Source: a virus. Taken from it: a stretch of DNA of 21,638 nucleotides. The translations under genes were made by a program, and so were the position numbers. The notes beneath the pieces are model-generated. The model was not told the origin of the DNA and ran no database searches. It saw only the letters and a program-made list of their open reading frames with translations. Below are positions 6,886-14,408 of this stretch, piece after piece (the stretch's first letter is position 1; each line of letters starts with the position of its first letter). The stretch lies in the IMG/VR virus record IMGVR_UViG_3300009504_000041, positions 1-21,638 of that record; one strand, written 5' to 3'.

Positions 6886-7504
6886 ACTTTGATCCTCTTA
6901 GTTCATTGAACATTATCTGACATTGTAACACTTGTCGACGTGCGTCGTCCAGTGCGTTATGTTCTTCGCCCAACTCAATTGTGGGGCGTTTACCTTTAGA
7001 CCCCCAATTTGTCAGGGAGTTCCATAGGTATGTAAGGGTGCGGACATCAAGGTCTCGGTGATAGGGAACTGGATACTCGAGATTATAGTCTCGGCAAAGG
7101 GACCGGACAATGGCGTTATCGAACATGTTGCCGTTGCCCCATATACGCTTGGCTCCCTTGCAAAACTTAAGGAAACGCTTAAGTGCGATGGCCGTAGCCT
7201 CTCGGTCTTCTTCAAAGACCTGTCGGGCACCGTCTGATTGGTTGGCCCACCACTCAACTGTACTAGCGTCGCAACTTCTGCCCTTGCTTGCTTGATCGTT
7301 CTCATCAAGACGAGCGTAAAAGTTTCGCTCTTCATCAAGGATCGACTGAATATCATCAACTGTATCCAACCTAAAGCGTACTGCTCCGATGCTAAGGACT
7401 TGGGCAGAGGCATCTGTTCCCAAAGTTTCGAGGTCCACCATGACATCTGGATAGTTCCGTTCATCGAACTCTGCCTTCTTCTTTCTATTTCTGATCCACC
7501 CCAC
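6863..7504 (-). CDS. DnaQ-like 3'-5' exonuclease (DEDDh, Rv2179c-like)
   Basis: The product has 213 aa from a GTG at 7504, which has AGAGGAG 6 nt upstream; the frame is open 33 codons further to a GTG at 7603 inside the polymerase gene. Exonuclease motifs: MVDLETLGT (catalytic Asp, Glu), VLSIGAVRF, STVEWWANQS, WGNGNMFDNAIV (Exo II Asp) and EEHNALDDARRQ (Exo III His, Asp). The HNALDDA ending and STVEWW block are typical of the group that includes the 3'-5' exoribonuclease Rv2179c. Substrate (DNA or RNA) cannot be told. The polymerase next to it has its own 3'-5' domain, so this is a second exonuclease. It overlaps the SSB start by 23 nt. Confidence 0.85.
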   Translation of the reverse strand: MGWIRNRKKKAEFDERNYPDVMVDLETLGTDASAQVLSIGAVRFRLDTVDDIQSILDEERNFYARLDENDQASKGRSCDASTVEWWANQSDGARQVFEEDREATAIALKRFLKFCKGAKRIWGNGNMFDNAIVRSLCRDYNLEYPVPYHRDLDVRTLTYLWNSLTNWGSKGKRPTIELGEEHNALDDARRQVLQCQIMFNELRGSKYGPESAE

Positions 7505-7625
7505 GGGTATCTCCTCTATCAAATGGGCACCCTGGATAGGAACAATCCTCAAAGGAATTGGTTCTACCACAAAGGGTGCAGGCTTTAGTGACAGTCGGAC
7601 CACGTGACCCCCTCGTTAATGTCAA
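7485..7625 (-). CDS. Possible small Cys-pair (zinc knuckle-like) protein, start unclear
   Basis: The frame from 7667 down to 7485 holds KACTLCGRTNSFEDCSYPGC followed by PFDRGD: a C-x2-C-x8-C-x4-C pattern that looks like a small zinc-binding module and is unlikely to be a chance by-product. It lies across the junction between the polymerase and exonuclease genes. No convincing start exists: a TTG at 7625 has AGGA only 2 nt upstream, and the ATG at 7667 is deep in the polymerase gene with no binding site. The coordinates use the TTG and are a guess. It could be a real short gene with a weak start, or a relic. Confidence 0.35.
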   Translation of the reverse strand: MTLTRGSRGPTVTKACTLCGRTNSFEDCSYPGCPFDRGDTRGVDQK

Positions 7626-9429
7626 TGTCCTGCGGGCACCAGAGATTAAACTTCTTATTAACTGCATCTATACTGAGCCTCGCTTGGTCACGGAAGGTAC
7701 TAACCATTGCGTCAGGTACCAAGAACTGCACTTCATCGTGCATCGTAGTCACTAGCAGTATGCCGGTGTCACCCACTCTCTCGAACAGGTTGTTGATGAA
7801 GTTCTTCATCACGATAGCTTCGAGGGATTGGAGCAGGTAGTTAAGCAGCATGTGCTTAGCTCGTACCCACACAGCCCTGCCGTCAAGCCCGGTGATGTAG
7901 CCCTTCGTTTTCCACTCTGCCTCCAGTATCCGGATGAGGCCCGGCAGTGAAGGGAGACCTCTGAAGTACTCTTTACGTACCTCTGCTGCCGTTACCTTGG
8001 TTATCCCTAGGTCACTGGCTAGCTTCTCATCACTCGCACCGAAGATGATGGAGTAGTTCAGCTTCTTCCCGTCTGCCCTAGTAGCCAGGCCAGCCAGGTC
8101 TGCTGCGTACTGGTGCTGGTCACCCTCAGTAACTACCAGCCTATAGTTCTCATCCCTCAGGTAGTGAGCCAGGCCGTACACTTGGCAGGACTTAAGGTCG
8201 ATCCCTATCCTGGTGTACCCAGGTAAGCTGATGAAGCAGGACCGTAGCTCTTTGCCATACGGCCTACCGTTGCCAGGTACGTTGACTACAGTACGGTGGG
8301 TCATGCGACCAGTGGGTGTACCCAAAGGGTTAGCCCCTGCTGTCAGTCTACCGTCTGGCCTTATGTCACGCATGAACCCGGCAAGCATACCGGCCCTGTG
8401 TGACAGCATCAACCGCTCAACGATCTTAGCGCCTACCTCTTGGTAGCCCTCGGGCCATTGGCACGACTCGAGTGAGTCGAGGGTGAGCTTCGGTGATGTT
8501 CGTACCTTGTTACCCATCAGGTCACGGGCAGGCTTACCAGTGTTAGGGTCCTTCTTGAAGTTCCACTCGGTTGGCTTCCACCCTATAGACAAGAGGTACT
8601 CTTTCACCTGCTTGTCGCTGCCTATATTCATCGGAGCCTTTCGGACAATGAGGTCCGTGCGATACTCCTGGTCTGCTCCAAAGCTATCTCCGTAATACTT
8701 AAGTGCCTGAGCAGTAGGTTTGCCTTGCTTCGTATACTGCTTTGAGGGCCAGGTAAGTTGAGCCGTCTTGGGAAGTGCCACCTCAGGAAGGAGAGGCACC
8801 ACCTCTTCATCAATCTCACGGATGCGAGCTTGAAGCTCAAACCACAACCCCCATACCAGTGGCGTATCAACTGGTACTCCGTTGAGTTCCTGCTGAGTGA
8901 TGTGTCTAGCAATTGTCTGCTCCGTTTCGATAGCGTCTAGCCAACTTACCTTAGCCTGTCGCCCCTCCTCCTGAAGTGCTCGGTAGGTCGAGACGTTAAT
9001 CTGGACATCCTCCGAACAGCGATGTAACATCTCAGGAGAATACACAGACCAATCACTGTGGTCAGGCTTACCGCGACCGCAGCGATAACCCCATGCAGCC
9101 AATGAGTGGGGGCCAATATTGCCAGGGGCACTAGCAGGCACAAAACGATCAGGCTTAAAGAGCCTAGAGTAGACCAGAGTATCGGTGATTTTGACATTAG
9201 ATCGGGGCTCCCACCCGTATAGCTTCTTCAGCAAGGGTAGATCATACCCTACGATGTTGTGACCAATGAGTTCATCCGCGGTATTCAGGTAATCAATGCC
9301 CTGTTGTAGATCGTAAGGCGTAAAGCTGTTCGCTACATTTTCGGATACATCGTGGGTACAGATACACCATACTTGAGTGGCATCGGGCAGTAGCCCGTCA
9401 GCCTCAAGGTCGAATACAATCTTACTCAT
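7585..9429 (-). CDS. T7-like family A DNA polymerase
   Basis: The product has 614 aa, shorter than T7 gp5 (704). The N-terminal 3'-5' exonuclease is complete: Asp7/Glu9 (FDLEADG), Asp63 (HNIVGYD), Asp141 (CSEDVQINV). The polymerase domain has TGRMTHRTVVNVPG, KELRSCF, motif A at 410-418 (IDLKSCQVY), motif B at 451-464 (Arg451, Lys455, Tyr459, Phe463, FGASDEKL) and motif C HDEV (His564, Asp565). Motif A is odd: the usual steric-gate Glu (DxSxxE) is Gln416, and the Arg after it is Tyr418. Tyr459 is at the T7 Tyr526 position, while Phe463 replaces the usual Tyr530. GAGGTG lies 5 nt before the ATG. It copies the phage genome with the helicase and SSB. Confidence 0.95.
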   Translation of the reverse strand: MSKIVFDLEADGLLPDATQVWCICTHDVSENVANSFTPYDLQQGIDYLNTADELIGHNIVGYDLPLLKKLYGWEPRSNVKITDTLVYSRLFKPDRFVPASAPGNIGPHSLAAWGYRCGRGKPDHSDWSVYSPEMLHRCSEDVQINVSTYRALQEEGRQAKVSWLDAIETEQTIARHITQQELNGVPVDTPLVWGLWFELQARIREIDEEVVPLLPEVALPKTAQLTWPSKQYTKQGKPTAQALKYYGDSFGADQEYRTDLIVRKAPMNIGSDKQVKEYLLSIGWKPTEWNFKKDPNTGKPARDLMGNKVRTSPKLTLDSLESCQWPEGYQEVGAKIVERLMLSHRAGMLAGFMRDIRPDGRLTAGANPLGTPTGRMTHRTVVNVPGNGRPYGKELRSCFISLPGYTRIGIDLKSCQVYGLAHYLRDENYRLVVTEGDQHQYAADLAGLATRADGKKLNYSIIFGASDEKLASDLGITKVTAAEVRKEYFRGLPSLPGLIRILEAEWKTKGYITGLDGRAVWVRAKHMLLNYLLQSLEAIVMKNFINNLFERVGDTGILLVTTMHDEVQFLVPDAMVSTFRDQARLSIDAVNKKFNLWCPQDIDINEGVTWSDCH

Positions 9430-9437
9430 CAGTCACC

Positions 9438-9665
9438 TCACTTTTTATAGGGGATGTCTCCGAATACAACCTCAGTTGCCGACTTACCCTCAGTATCCAT
9501 GACAGACAGGAGATCTTCCCACTCTCTTTTCTCTTCTGCGGCGATGGCAAGTTGCAGTTCATTCCGCGCTTTGTTAAAAAAGAGTCCATCAGTTTTGTCC
9601 ATCCTATCACCATTGACCTGGCTCATCCAGAACATAACATCTTTCAGCCTACCAAGTAGATACAC
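9438..9665 (-). CDS. Small protein of unknown function
   Basis: The product has 75 aa from a GTG at 9665. That start is decided by AGGAGGT 8 nt upstream, one of the best binding sites in the window; it overlaps the preceding stop by 17 nt. The sequence (MYLLGRLKDVMFWMSQVNGD, then FFNKARNELQLAIAAEEKRE, ending FGDIPYKK) looks helical with a central amphipathic stretch. A different frame of similar length over the same bases (9422-9613) lacks a binding site and is not taken. Located directly before the polymerase, 8 nt from its start. No family recognised. Confidence 0.7.
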   Translation of the reverse strand: MYLLGRLKDVMFWMSQVNGDRMDKTDGLFFNKARNELQLAIAAEEKREWEDLLSVMDTEGKSATEVVFGDIPYKK

Positions 9666-9975
9666 TAGAGTCTACCTCCTGCCTGTGAGTGCCCTCGTAC
9701 GACAGCGTGAGGTTGTTCTGGCAGGCGTAAGCATCTGACTGCCACCCCATTAGGAACCCCTCTCTCTTGTCTCCCTCAAGCTCTTGTATGAACCCGTTGA
9801 GGGTGTCCACCTGGTCCTGCCCCATCGTACTACGGAAGGCTGCTTGGCCCTTACGGTACCACTCACGGAGGTTGTTGGACTTGCTTTCAATGAACCCCTT
9901 GGATACGGAGTCACCGCTCTCCAGGCGGAAGCGGACGAAGAGTTTAGTCAACGAGTCGTGGCCTGCCTTATTCAT
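9649..9975 (-). CDS. Protein of unknown function
   Basis: The product has 108 aa, starting MNKAGHDSLTKLF. GGAG lies 7 nt before the ATG, and the start overlaps the upstream stop by 8 nt; the open frame continues upstream, but without a binding site. The sequence is soluble and looks mixed helix/strand (WYRKGQAAFRSTMGQDQVDT, then LEGDKREGFLMGWQSDAYAC). I see no membrane segment, zinc site or catalytic motif and do not recognise it. It belongs to a block of five small genes between the dCMP deaminase and the polymerase. Confidence 0.65.
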   Translation of the reverse strand: MNKAGHDSLTKLFVRFRLESGDSVSKGFIESKSNNLREWYRKGQAAFRSTMGQDQVDTLNGFIQELEGDKREGFLMGWQSDAYACQNNLTLSYEGTHRQEVDSSVSTW

Positions 9976-10159
9976 TGTTCCACTCCCCACCAGTGTCGGC
10001 GCTATCGTCGGACAGCGGTTGAAGAACATCTCCGATTACATTCTCTACCCGGCGTATGTCATCGTCAGACATATATATACCACGATGAGCGCACCGCACT
10101 CGCAGGTGCTCTACCGTTCCTTTAACAATCTCTCGTACGTCATCGGTTCGCATGGTCAT
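9968..10159 (-). CDS. Small helical protein of unknown function
   Basis: The product has 63 aa. A charged helical pattern (MTMRTDDVREIVKGTVEHLR and DDDIRRVENVIGDVLQPLSD) suggests a two-helix protein. The ATG overlaps the upstream TGA (ATGA) and has GGGGA 8 nt upstream; a second ATG two codons later is possible. Coupled to the zinc-ribbon gene before it and overlapping the next by 8 nt. No known family recognised. Confidence 0.6.
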   Translation of the reverse strand: MTMRTDDVREIVKGTVEHLRVRCAHRGIYMSDDDIRRVENVIGDVLQPLSDDSADTGGEWNNE

Positions 10160-10401
10160 AGTTCGTTCCCCAATTCTAGTTGAAGTACATAGTCACAACG
10201 GTCATCCATTGTGTTGTGCTTGTCGTGCTTCGGTGTATCAGACATCAAGTCTTGGTAAGAGTTCATCGGCCTGGGCCGCTTGACTATGTTGAAGGAGCGG
10301 CAACCATTCCACCTACATTGATCTACTTCTTTACCTCTCAGATCCCAGCTCCGCCCACAATCCAGGCAGTCGTGCTCTATCCATCCCGTTGCTCTCGCCA
10401 T
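10156..10401 (-). CDS. Small zinc-ribbon-like protein
   Basis: The product has 81 aa. The N-terminal half has Cys12-x2-Cys15 (HDCLDCGRSWDLRG) and Cys29-x4-Cys34 (DQCRWNGCRSF), a likely zinc site; the rest is polar (KHDKHNTMDDRCDYVLQLEL). The start is fixed by a TGATG overlap with the gene before it and GGAGGT 4-5 nt upstream. Phage proteins of this type often bind nucleic acid or host transcription factors, but nothing here proves either. The spacing of the second Cys pair is wider than in classical ribbons. Confidence 0.65.
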   Translation of the reverse strand: MARATGWIEHDCLDCGRSWDLRGKEVDQCRWNGCRSFNIVKRPRPMNSYQDLMSDTPKHDKHNTMDDRCDYVLQLELGNEL

Positions 10402-10601
10402 CAGTACCTCCGCAGGCTTGTCTGTGGCAGGGTCTCGAACACTCCCTTGTCTCGCAGCGTTTCAAACGGTACGCAAGGGGCATGTCGTATAATCTTGACC
10501 CAATCTCCTGGCTCAGTTGGTCCCACATTGTAGTCCGAAAATGCTCGCTCAACCTCGACCACCCTACCTGTCCCCAAGTCTCGCCATTCATACGTCGGCA
10601 T
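10401..10601 (-). CDS. Small protein, FmdB-like N-terminus without its zinc cysteines
   Basis: The product has 66 aa. The opening MPTYEWRDLGTGRVVEVERA recalls the FmdB/zinc-ribbon opening (MPxYEY...C..C....E), but the two N-terminal Cys of that family are absent, so any zinc function is lost or the likeness is convergent. GGAG lies 7 nt before the ATG; the start overlaps the dCMP deaminase end by 14 nt. The second half (GPTEPGDWVKIIRHAPCVPF) has one Cys. Function unknown. Confidence 0.6.
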   Translation of the reverse strand: MPTYEWRDLGTGRVVEVERAFSDYNVGPTEPGDWVKIIRHAPCVPFETLRDKGVFETLPQTSLRRY

Positions 10602-11109
10602 CTACGTTCTCCATGACTACTCCCGCCTCTTTAAGCATGTGCCTTCCTTCGTCTTGACCTTCAGCATACTTACCTTTGCCGGGCCACGCTCGGTTGACAC
10701 CAACAACACGGGCGATACGAGACTGGATAATAGCCTTGGCACAATCATTACAAATCTTATCAACTGAGTAGTTGAAGTACATGGTAGCACCCTTGAGCCT
10801 TACCCCTGCACCAGCCGCGTTATAGATCGCGTTACGTTCTGCATGTTCTACCCACTCGTACTTCCCTGGCCGCTCCCATCGGTCGTTGAGGGTGGTGACG
10901 TATCCATCTCCTTCGTGGTCGTCGTGGTCGTCGAGCCCCACCATAAGCCTTTCCGTTTCAGCCACGCCTCGAGGGAATCCATTGAAACCAGTAGCCAGTA
11001 CTTCATTGTCCTCTCCTACTATGACAGCCCCACACTTCGTGCTCGGGTCCTTACTCCATTGAGCTACGAGGTCAGCCATCTTAACGAATCGTTCAGCCCA
11101 CTTACTCAC
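10588..11109 (-). CDS. dCMP deaminase
   Basis: The product has 173 aa from a GTG with GGAG 8 nt upstream. It has the cytidine/deoxycytidylate deaminase fold: DPSTKCGAVIV, GFNGFPRGV, the zinc and catalytic site HAERNA (His89, Glu91), and Cys120-x2-Cys123 (KICNDCAKAI). The usual Pro before the first of these Cys is Ile here; zinc ligands are intact. An insert of about 25 residues rich in Asp, Gly and His (DDHDDHEGDGY) sits between the Gly-rich loop and the active site, a place where related phage enzymes also differ. It turns dCMP into dUMP, feeding dTMP synthesis. No thymidylate synthase is in the window, so the host or a gene outside must do the next step. Confidence 0.92.
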   Translation of the reverse strand: MSKWAERFVKMADLVAQWSKDPSTKCGAVIVGEDNEVLATGFNGFPRGVAETERLMVGLDDHDDHEGDGYVTTLNDRWERPGKYEWVEHAERNAIYNAAGAGVRLKGATMYFNYSVDKICNDCAKAIIQSRIARVVGVNRAWPGKGKYAEGQDEGRHMLKEAGVVMENVDADV

Positions 11110-11139
11110 CCCATATACTCCGGGTTATCCCACGGGTCA

Positions 11140-12813
11140 TTAAAAGTTTCTCTCTTCACTGTAGTTCGCTGGTTCGGGGACAGCAAGCATACGTCCAGTG
11201 TCCTCGTCGAACTTGAGATACCCCGCAGGTCCTGTTCGTCCCGTAAAGCGGCACTTAAGGACCGTAAGCTTCGAAACATTTCTACAATAGGGATCGTAGT
11301 GCTGTTGGTTTCTTGAGAGTGCGATGACATCCCAAGATAATTGCTTAATACTTCCACTTCCTCGTAGATCGTCGAGAGATGGGACTGCGCCCTGTTCAAA
11401 GCTTCGTCCGGAACCTTCTTTGCGAAGGTGTACCACCAAGAATATAACAACTTCAAGCTCCTTAGCTAGCTTGGCTAGCTTTGTCATTACTGTATCAATC
11501 CTTTCACGTTCTCCCCCTTCAGCAGCGTACTCAGAAACGATGATACTGAGGTGATCGAGGAAGATTGCTCGATGTCCGGTAGCACCAAAGTATCTAAGCT
11601 TGTTGAATAGAGATTCGTCGTCCATTCCTCCGAAGTGGTCATAGAAGGAGAAGCGTCCGGACCCGAACAGTTCCTCGTGAACCTTACGCTCGTGCTCTTC
11701 TTGGACCTGTACGTCTGGCAGATGAAGTCGTCGTCCCATGTGTAGAGACATGATCCCTCCGACACTATCCCCAACATCTTCTTCAAGTGAGATATCAGCG
11801 ATACTCCAATCGGTAGTTTTCCAAACGTGATACTTGAGTTCTCTACAAACCTGTGTCTTGCCCAAGCCTGTTCCAGACGTGATCGTAACGATGCTACCCG
11901 GTCTGAATCCATATGTCATCCTGTTGAGATCGCCCCACTCTTCAGGGTAGGCGACACACTGTATGTTAGAGCTGTGCTTGTACCGTTCCCATGTGTCGGA
12001 ACCGTTTATGATTCCGTCGGGCTGGTACTTCTTGGCGTGCTTGACTATTGCCCACTTGAGTTCGTCACCCTTCCCGGCAAGCAGCATATCATTGGCATCC
12101 TTTTCAGGAAGCTTGGTAACGTACACTTTGCCAGCAAGGATTGGACAAACCTTCTCAACCGCACGTCGTCCTTCATCATCTTCGTCGAAGCAGAGTATGA
12201 CTCGATTAAAGGCAGAGATGAATTCGAGGTTCTCGCTGATGTCTTTAAGTGCTCCACTAGCTCCGTGTGTGAGGCTGACAACAGCAGGTGTCCATCCAGC
12301 CAGGTCGGTGCGATCAGATAGACATTGCCAGACAGCGCAAGCGTCATCTTCACCCTCTGTAACAACAAGGAAAGCTCCGCCGGTTCTCGTAACTGACTGA
12401 CCGAAAAGCTCTCCACCTTTGAGGTTACCAACGGCAGCGAAACTTTTGTCTCTGTCTTTGGACTTGTATCCATCGAGCTTTCCGTTTGTGTAGTGAGGAT
12501 ACCAGGTACGGTCGGGTTCACCTTGTCCGTTGAACTCTGTTCTGATTCCGAAGTGTTCACACGCATCTATCTTGATTCCTTTGTGAGGGATACCAAACAC
12601 CGGAAGCTCTTTCACATCGTAGAATGAAAGCTTCTCTTCTTTTACCACATCGTCACCCCTCTCCCTGGTTTGGGTACCATCCTTGCTCTCGAAGTAATGG
12701 CACCTGTTGCAATACTTATTACCGTCGTCGAACAACATCAGGTGGTTGCCCGTAGAATCTCGGCCCATCTCCCTGCATTGAGGGCAGGCAGCATCACCTA
12801 TGATCTTGGACAT
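11140..12813 (-). CDS. T7 gp4-like primase-helicase
   Basis: The product has 557 aa. Zinc-binding domain Cys10, Cys13, Cys35, Cys38 (CPQC and CNRC); TOPRIM primase core with VVTEGEDDACA (Glu153) and LCFDEDDEG (Asp210, Asp212); then the RecA-like helicase with Walker A SGTGLGKT (313-320), SLEEDVGD, IFLDHLSI (Walker B, about 420) and a VVHLRKEG/RGSGSIKQLSWDVIAL end. It unwinds the fork and makes primers for the polymerase. The annotated C-terminus is YSEERNF, acidic with a terminal Phe as in T7, where that residue contacts the polymerase. A +1 shift at the last Phe would add 11 residues. AGGG is 9 nt before the ATG. Confidence 0.95.
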   Translation of the reverse strand: MSKIIGDAACPQCREMGRDSTGNHLMLFDDGNKYCNRCHYFESKDGTQTRERGDDVVKEEKLSFYDVKELPVFGIPHKGIKIDACEHFGIRTEFNGQGEPDRTWYPHYTNGKLDGYKSKDRDKSFAAVGNLKGGELFGQSVTRTGGAFLVVTEGEDDACAVWQCLSDRTDLAGWTPAVVSLTHGASGALKDISENLEFISAFNRVILCFDEDDEGRRAVEKVCPILAGKVYVTKLPEKDANDMLLAGKGDELKWAIVKHAKKYQPDGIINGSDTWERYKHSSNIQCVAYPEEWGDLNRMTYGFRPGSIVTITSGTGLGKTQVCRELKYHVWKTTDWSIADISLEEDVGDSVGGIMSLHMGRRLHLPDVQVQEEHERKVHEELFGSGRFSFYDHFGGMDDESLFNKLRYFGATGHRAIFLDHLSIIVSEYAAEGGERERIDTVMTKLAKLAKELEVVIFLVVHLRKEGSGRSFEQGAVPSLDDLRGSGSIKQLSWDVIALSRNQQHYDPYCRNVSKLTVLKCRFTGRTGPAGYLKFDEDTGRMLAVPEPANYSEERNF

Positions 12814-12839
12814 ATAGCTGAGCCCTCTCTCTGGTTAGT

Positions 12840-13085
12840 TTAGAAGCTGAAGGAGAAGGAGGTCTCAACCTCACGGGTTACAAGTACACCACAGTAGGAC
12901 GTTGCCAGGGTGCCGCAGTGTTGAAACGTGAGGTGGGGTTGGTAGAAGCAACAACCCTGCTCCTCCATAAACTGATCCCACTCGTACACACTCAGTTCGA
13001 TCTTCTCGATCTGTCGCTGTTCGAGACGAGCTACATAAATTGCATCATCAATGGCATTGGTTACGGACTTGTAAATAACGTTCAT
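12840..13085 (-). CDS. Small protein of unknown function
   Basis: The product has 81 aa. A helical, charged first half (DDAIYVARLEQRQIEKIELS, VYEWDQFMEEQ) is followed by a Cys- and aromatic-rich half (GCCFYQPHLTFQHC) and a GVLVTRE ending resembling the GVPV-type C-terminus of small phage proteins with an EL...EW..F helix. AGGA lies 9 nt before the ATG. In front of it is an AT-rich 67-nt gap (13086-13152), the widest space in the replication unit, which could hold a promoter; TTGATA and TATTAAT boxes are visible there, but about 20 nt apart, so I do not claim one. Confidence 0.6.
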   Translation of the reverse strand: MNVIYKSVTNAIDDAIYVARLEQRQIEKIELSVYEWDQFMEEQGCCFYQPHLTFQHCGTLATSYCGVLVTREVETSFSFSF

Positions 13086-13152
13086 GTTAGGTATTCCTAG
13101 TTATTAATAGGTAGTCTTTCGTTCGTTAGTATCAATTCTAAAAAGGAACTAG

Positions 13153-13983
13153 TTATTCGACACTGAAAAGATCGTTTAGTTCCTCAAGCACACCGCTCTC
13201 AACAAACAACACGTTCTCATATCGGTTGGAACTATACCTGTGCGGATATCCCTTCGGGTTAGTGAACACTCGAGTCGATCCTTCGGTATAATTGTGACTG
13301 CTGTGAACATGTCCGTGTACCCATGCAGTCGGAGCCCTCTCTCTGATTAGTGCGCTCAAGTCACTGACGTAAGCTGCGTTCAACGTGTCACCAATAAACT
13401 CGGGTGATACGGACTGAAGAGTAGGACCGTGGTGGGTAACGACAAGTATCGGTAGCCCCTCTCCCTGATTAGTTTCTAGCTCACGGTCAATGAACTGACG
13501 AGCCATGTAATGCTCAGCAGCGGTATCTTCAGGTGTAATTTTAGGGGCATGACCAAACTCGTTAGGTAAATCTTTTCTGATAGAATGATAATCATTCATG
13601 TATTGTGATGCCATGTACATAGCACCAGAGTCTAGGTCATTAAAGTCAGTCCACAGAGTAGCCCCGATGATCTTGACACCATCAAGTACCACACTGTCTT
13701 GGTTCAGCATGTGTAGGTTAGGGATGTCCTCGAAGTGGGACTTCATATTGTCCCATGCAGTGTAGGTGCTGCTGCCGTAGTACTCATGATTGCCTGGGAT
13801 ATACACTACATGTTTGTGCCTATGACACAAGTTGATAATGAAGTCGACATACGTACCAGACTCCCGAGCTACAGCAATGTCACCTGCGAGGATGACGATG
13901 TAGTCCTTCTCGCTCTCAATGACAGGGACTTCCCAGCCATCGAACTCACGATGAAGGTCAGAGTAGAGGCGGAACTTAGTCAT
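13153..13983 (-). CDS. Calcineurin-like metallophosphoesterase
   Basis: The product has 276 aa. All motifs of the family are present in order: SDLHREF (Asp9, His11), LAGDIA (Asp35), IPGNHEYY (Asn65, His66), VVTHHGP and WVHGHVHSSHN. The SDLHxE opening and the GNHEYYG sequence match the phage/bacterial group of small metallophosphoesterases; substrates in that group include cyclic nucleotides, nucleic-acid ends and phosphoproteins, so the activity here cannot be named. GGAG lies 7 nt before the ATG, and the start overlaps the upstream 43-aa gene by 8 nt. It is the first large gene downstream of the tRNA-like region. Confidence 0.88.
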   Translation of the reverse strand: MTKFRLYSDLHREFDGWEVPVIESEKDYIVILAGDIAVARESGTYVDFIINLCHRHKHVVYIPGNHEYYGSSTYTAWDNMKSHFEDIPNLHMLNQDSVVLDGVKIIGATLWTDFNDLDSGAMYMASQYMNDYHSIRKDLPNEFGHAPKITPEDTAAEHYMARQFIDRELETNQGEGLPILVVTHHGPTLQSVSPEFIGDTLNAAYVSDLSALIRERAPTAWVHGHVHSSHNYTEGSTRVFTNPKGYPHRYSSNRYENVLFVESGVLEELNDLFSVE

Positions 13984-14107
13984 CAGCTAGCTCCATAGCT
14001 GTGCGTACCCACCACTTAGGGTACTTGAAGTGATCATCGTCCCAATACAGCGGCTTCTTAAGCGGGCACGGCTGTAGGAAGATGAGGATATAGTCTATGT
14101 AAGTCAT
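13976..14107 (-). CDS. Very small protein of unknown function
   Basis: The product has 43 aa, starting MTYIDYILIFLQPCPLKKPL and ending VRTAMELADD. It is supported by an ATGA overlap with the gene before it, an 8-nt overlap with the phosphoesterase after it, and an AGG-type site just upstream. A short hydrophobic stretch (YILIFL) is too brief for a membrane span. The centre is rich in Trp, Tyr and Asp (YWDDDHFKYPKWWV). Function unknown. Confidence 0.6.
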   Translation of the reverse strand: MTYIDYILIFLQPCPLKKPLYWDDDHFKYPKWWVRTAMELADD

Positions 14108-14391
14108 GGACCTACCCATTCAGAGGGGTCAAACCACAAGATCTCCGCTCTTATACACCGTTGGAAGTGATCAAGGATTTTGTCCTTGCTCCATACCTCC
14201 TCGGTCTCAAGGTCAGAGAGGTACTCGGTCAACATTTCCCAAGAGTCCTTGTGCATTACGTCCAAGGAGTACTCCTTAGGATACGGTTGGTCATCGTGAA
14301 CATCAATACGACCTACTCTCCACCAGTTACCGTACTTGTCTATAAAGGCAGAGCTTATAGGCCCCATGTAATTCAAGAAGTATGTCACCAT
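14104..14391 (-). CDS. Small acidic protein of unknown function
   Basis: The product has 95 aa: beta-like N-terminal half (YMGPISSAFIDKYGNWWRVG, RIDVHDDQPYPKEY) and helical, acidic C-terminal half (DSWEMLTEYLSDLETEEVWS). GGAG lies 6 nt before the ATG. It is the first gene of the dense replication unit and lies 17 nt downstream of the 3' end of a tRNA-like gene, so its message may be freed by processing of that RNA. No family recognised. Confidence 0.7.
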   Translation of the reverse strand: MVTYFLNYMGPISSAFIDKYGNWWRVGRIDVHDDQPYPKEYSLDVMHKDSWEMLTEYLSDLETEEVWSKDKILDHFQRCIRAEILWFDPSEWVGP

Positions 14392-14408
14392 ACGTGTCTC
14401 CAGTAAGG

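Noticed and set aside
11106-11456. 116-codon frame within the primase-helicase end
   Set aside because: Shadow frame; only its last 11 codons are of interest, as a possible frameshift extension.
13086-13152. Promoter with TTGATA and TATTAAT boxes on the - strand
   Set aside because: Spacing near 20 nt is outside the normal range and nothing else supports it.
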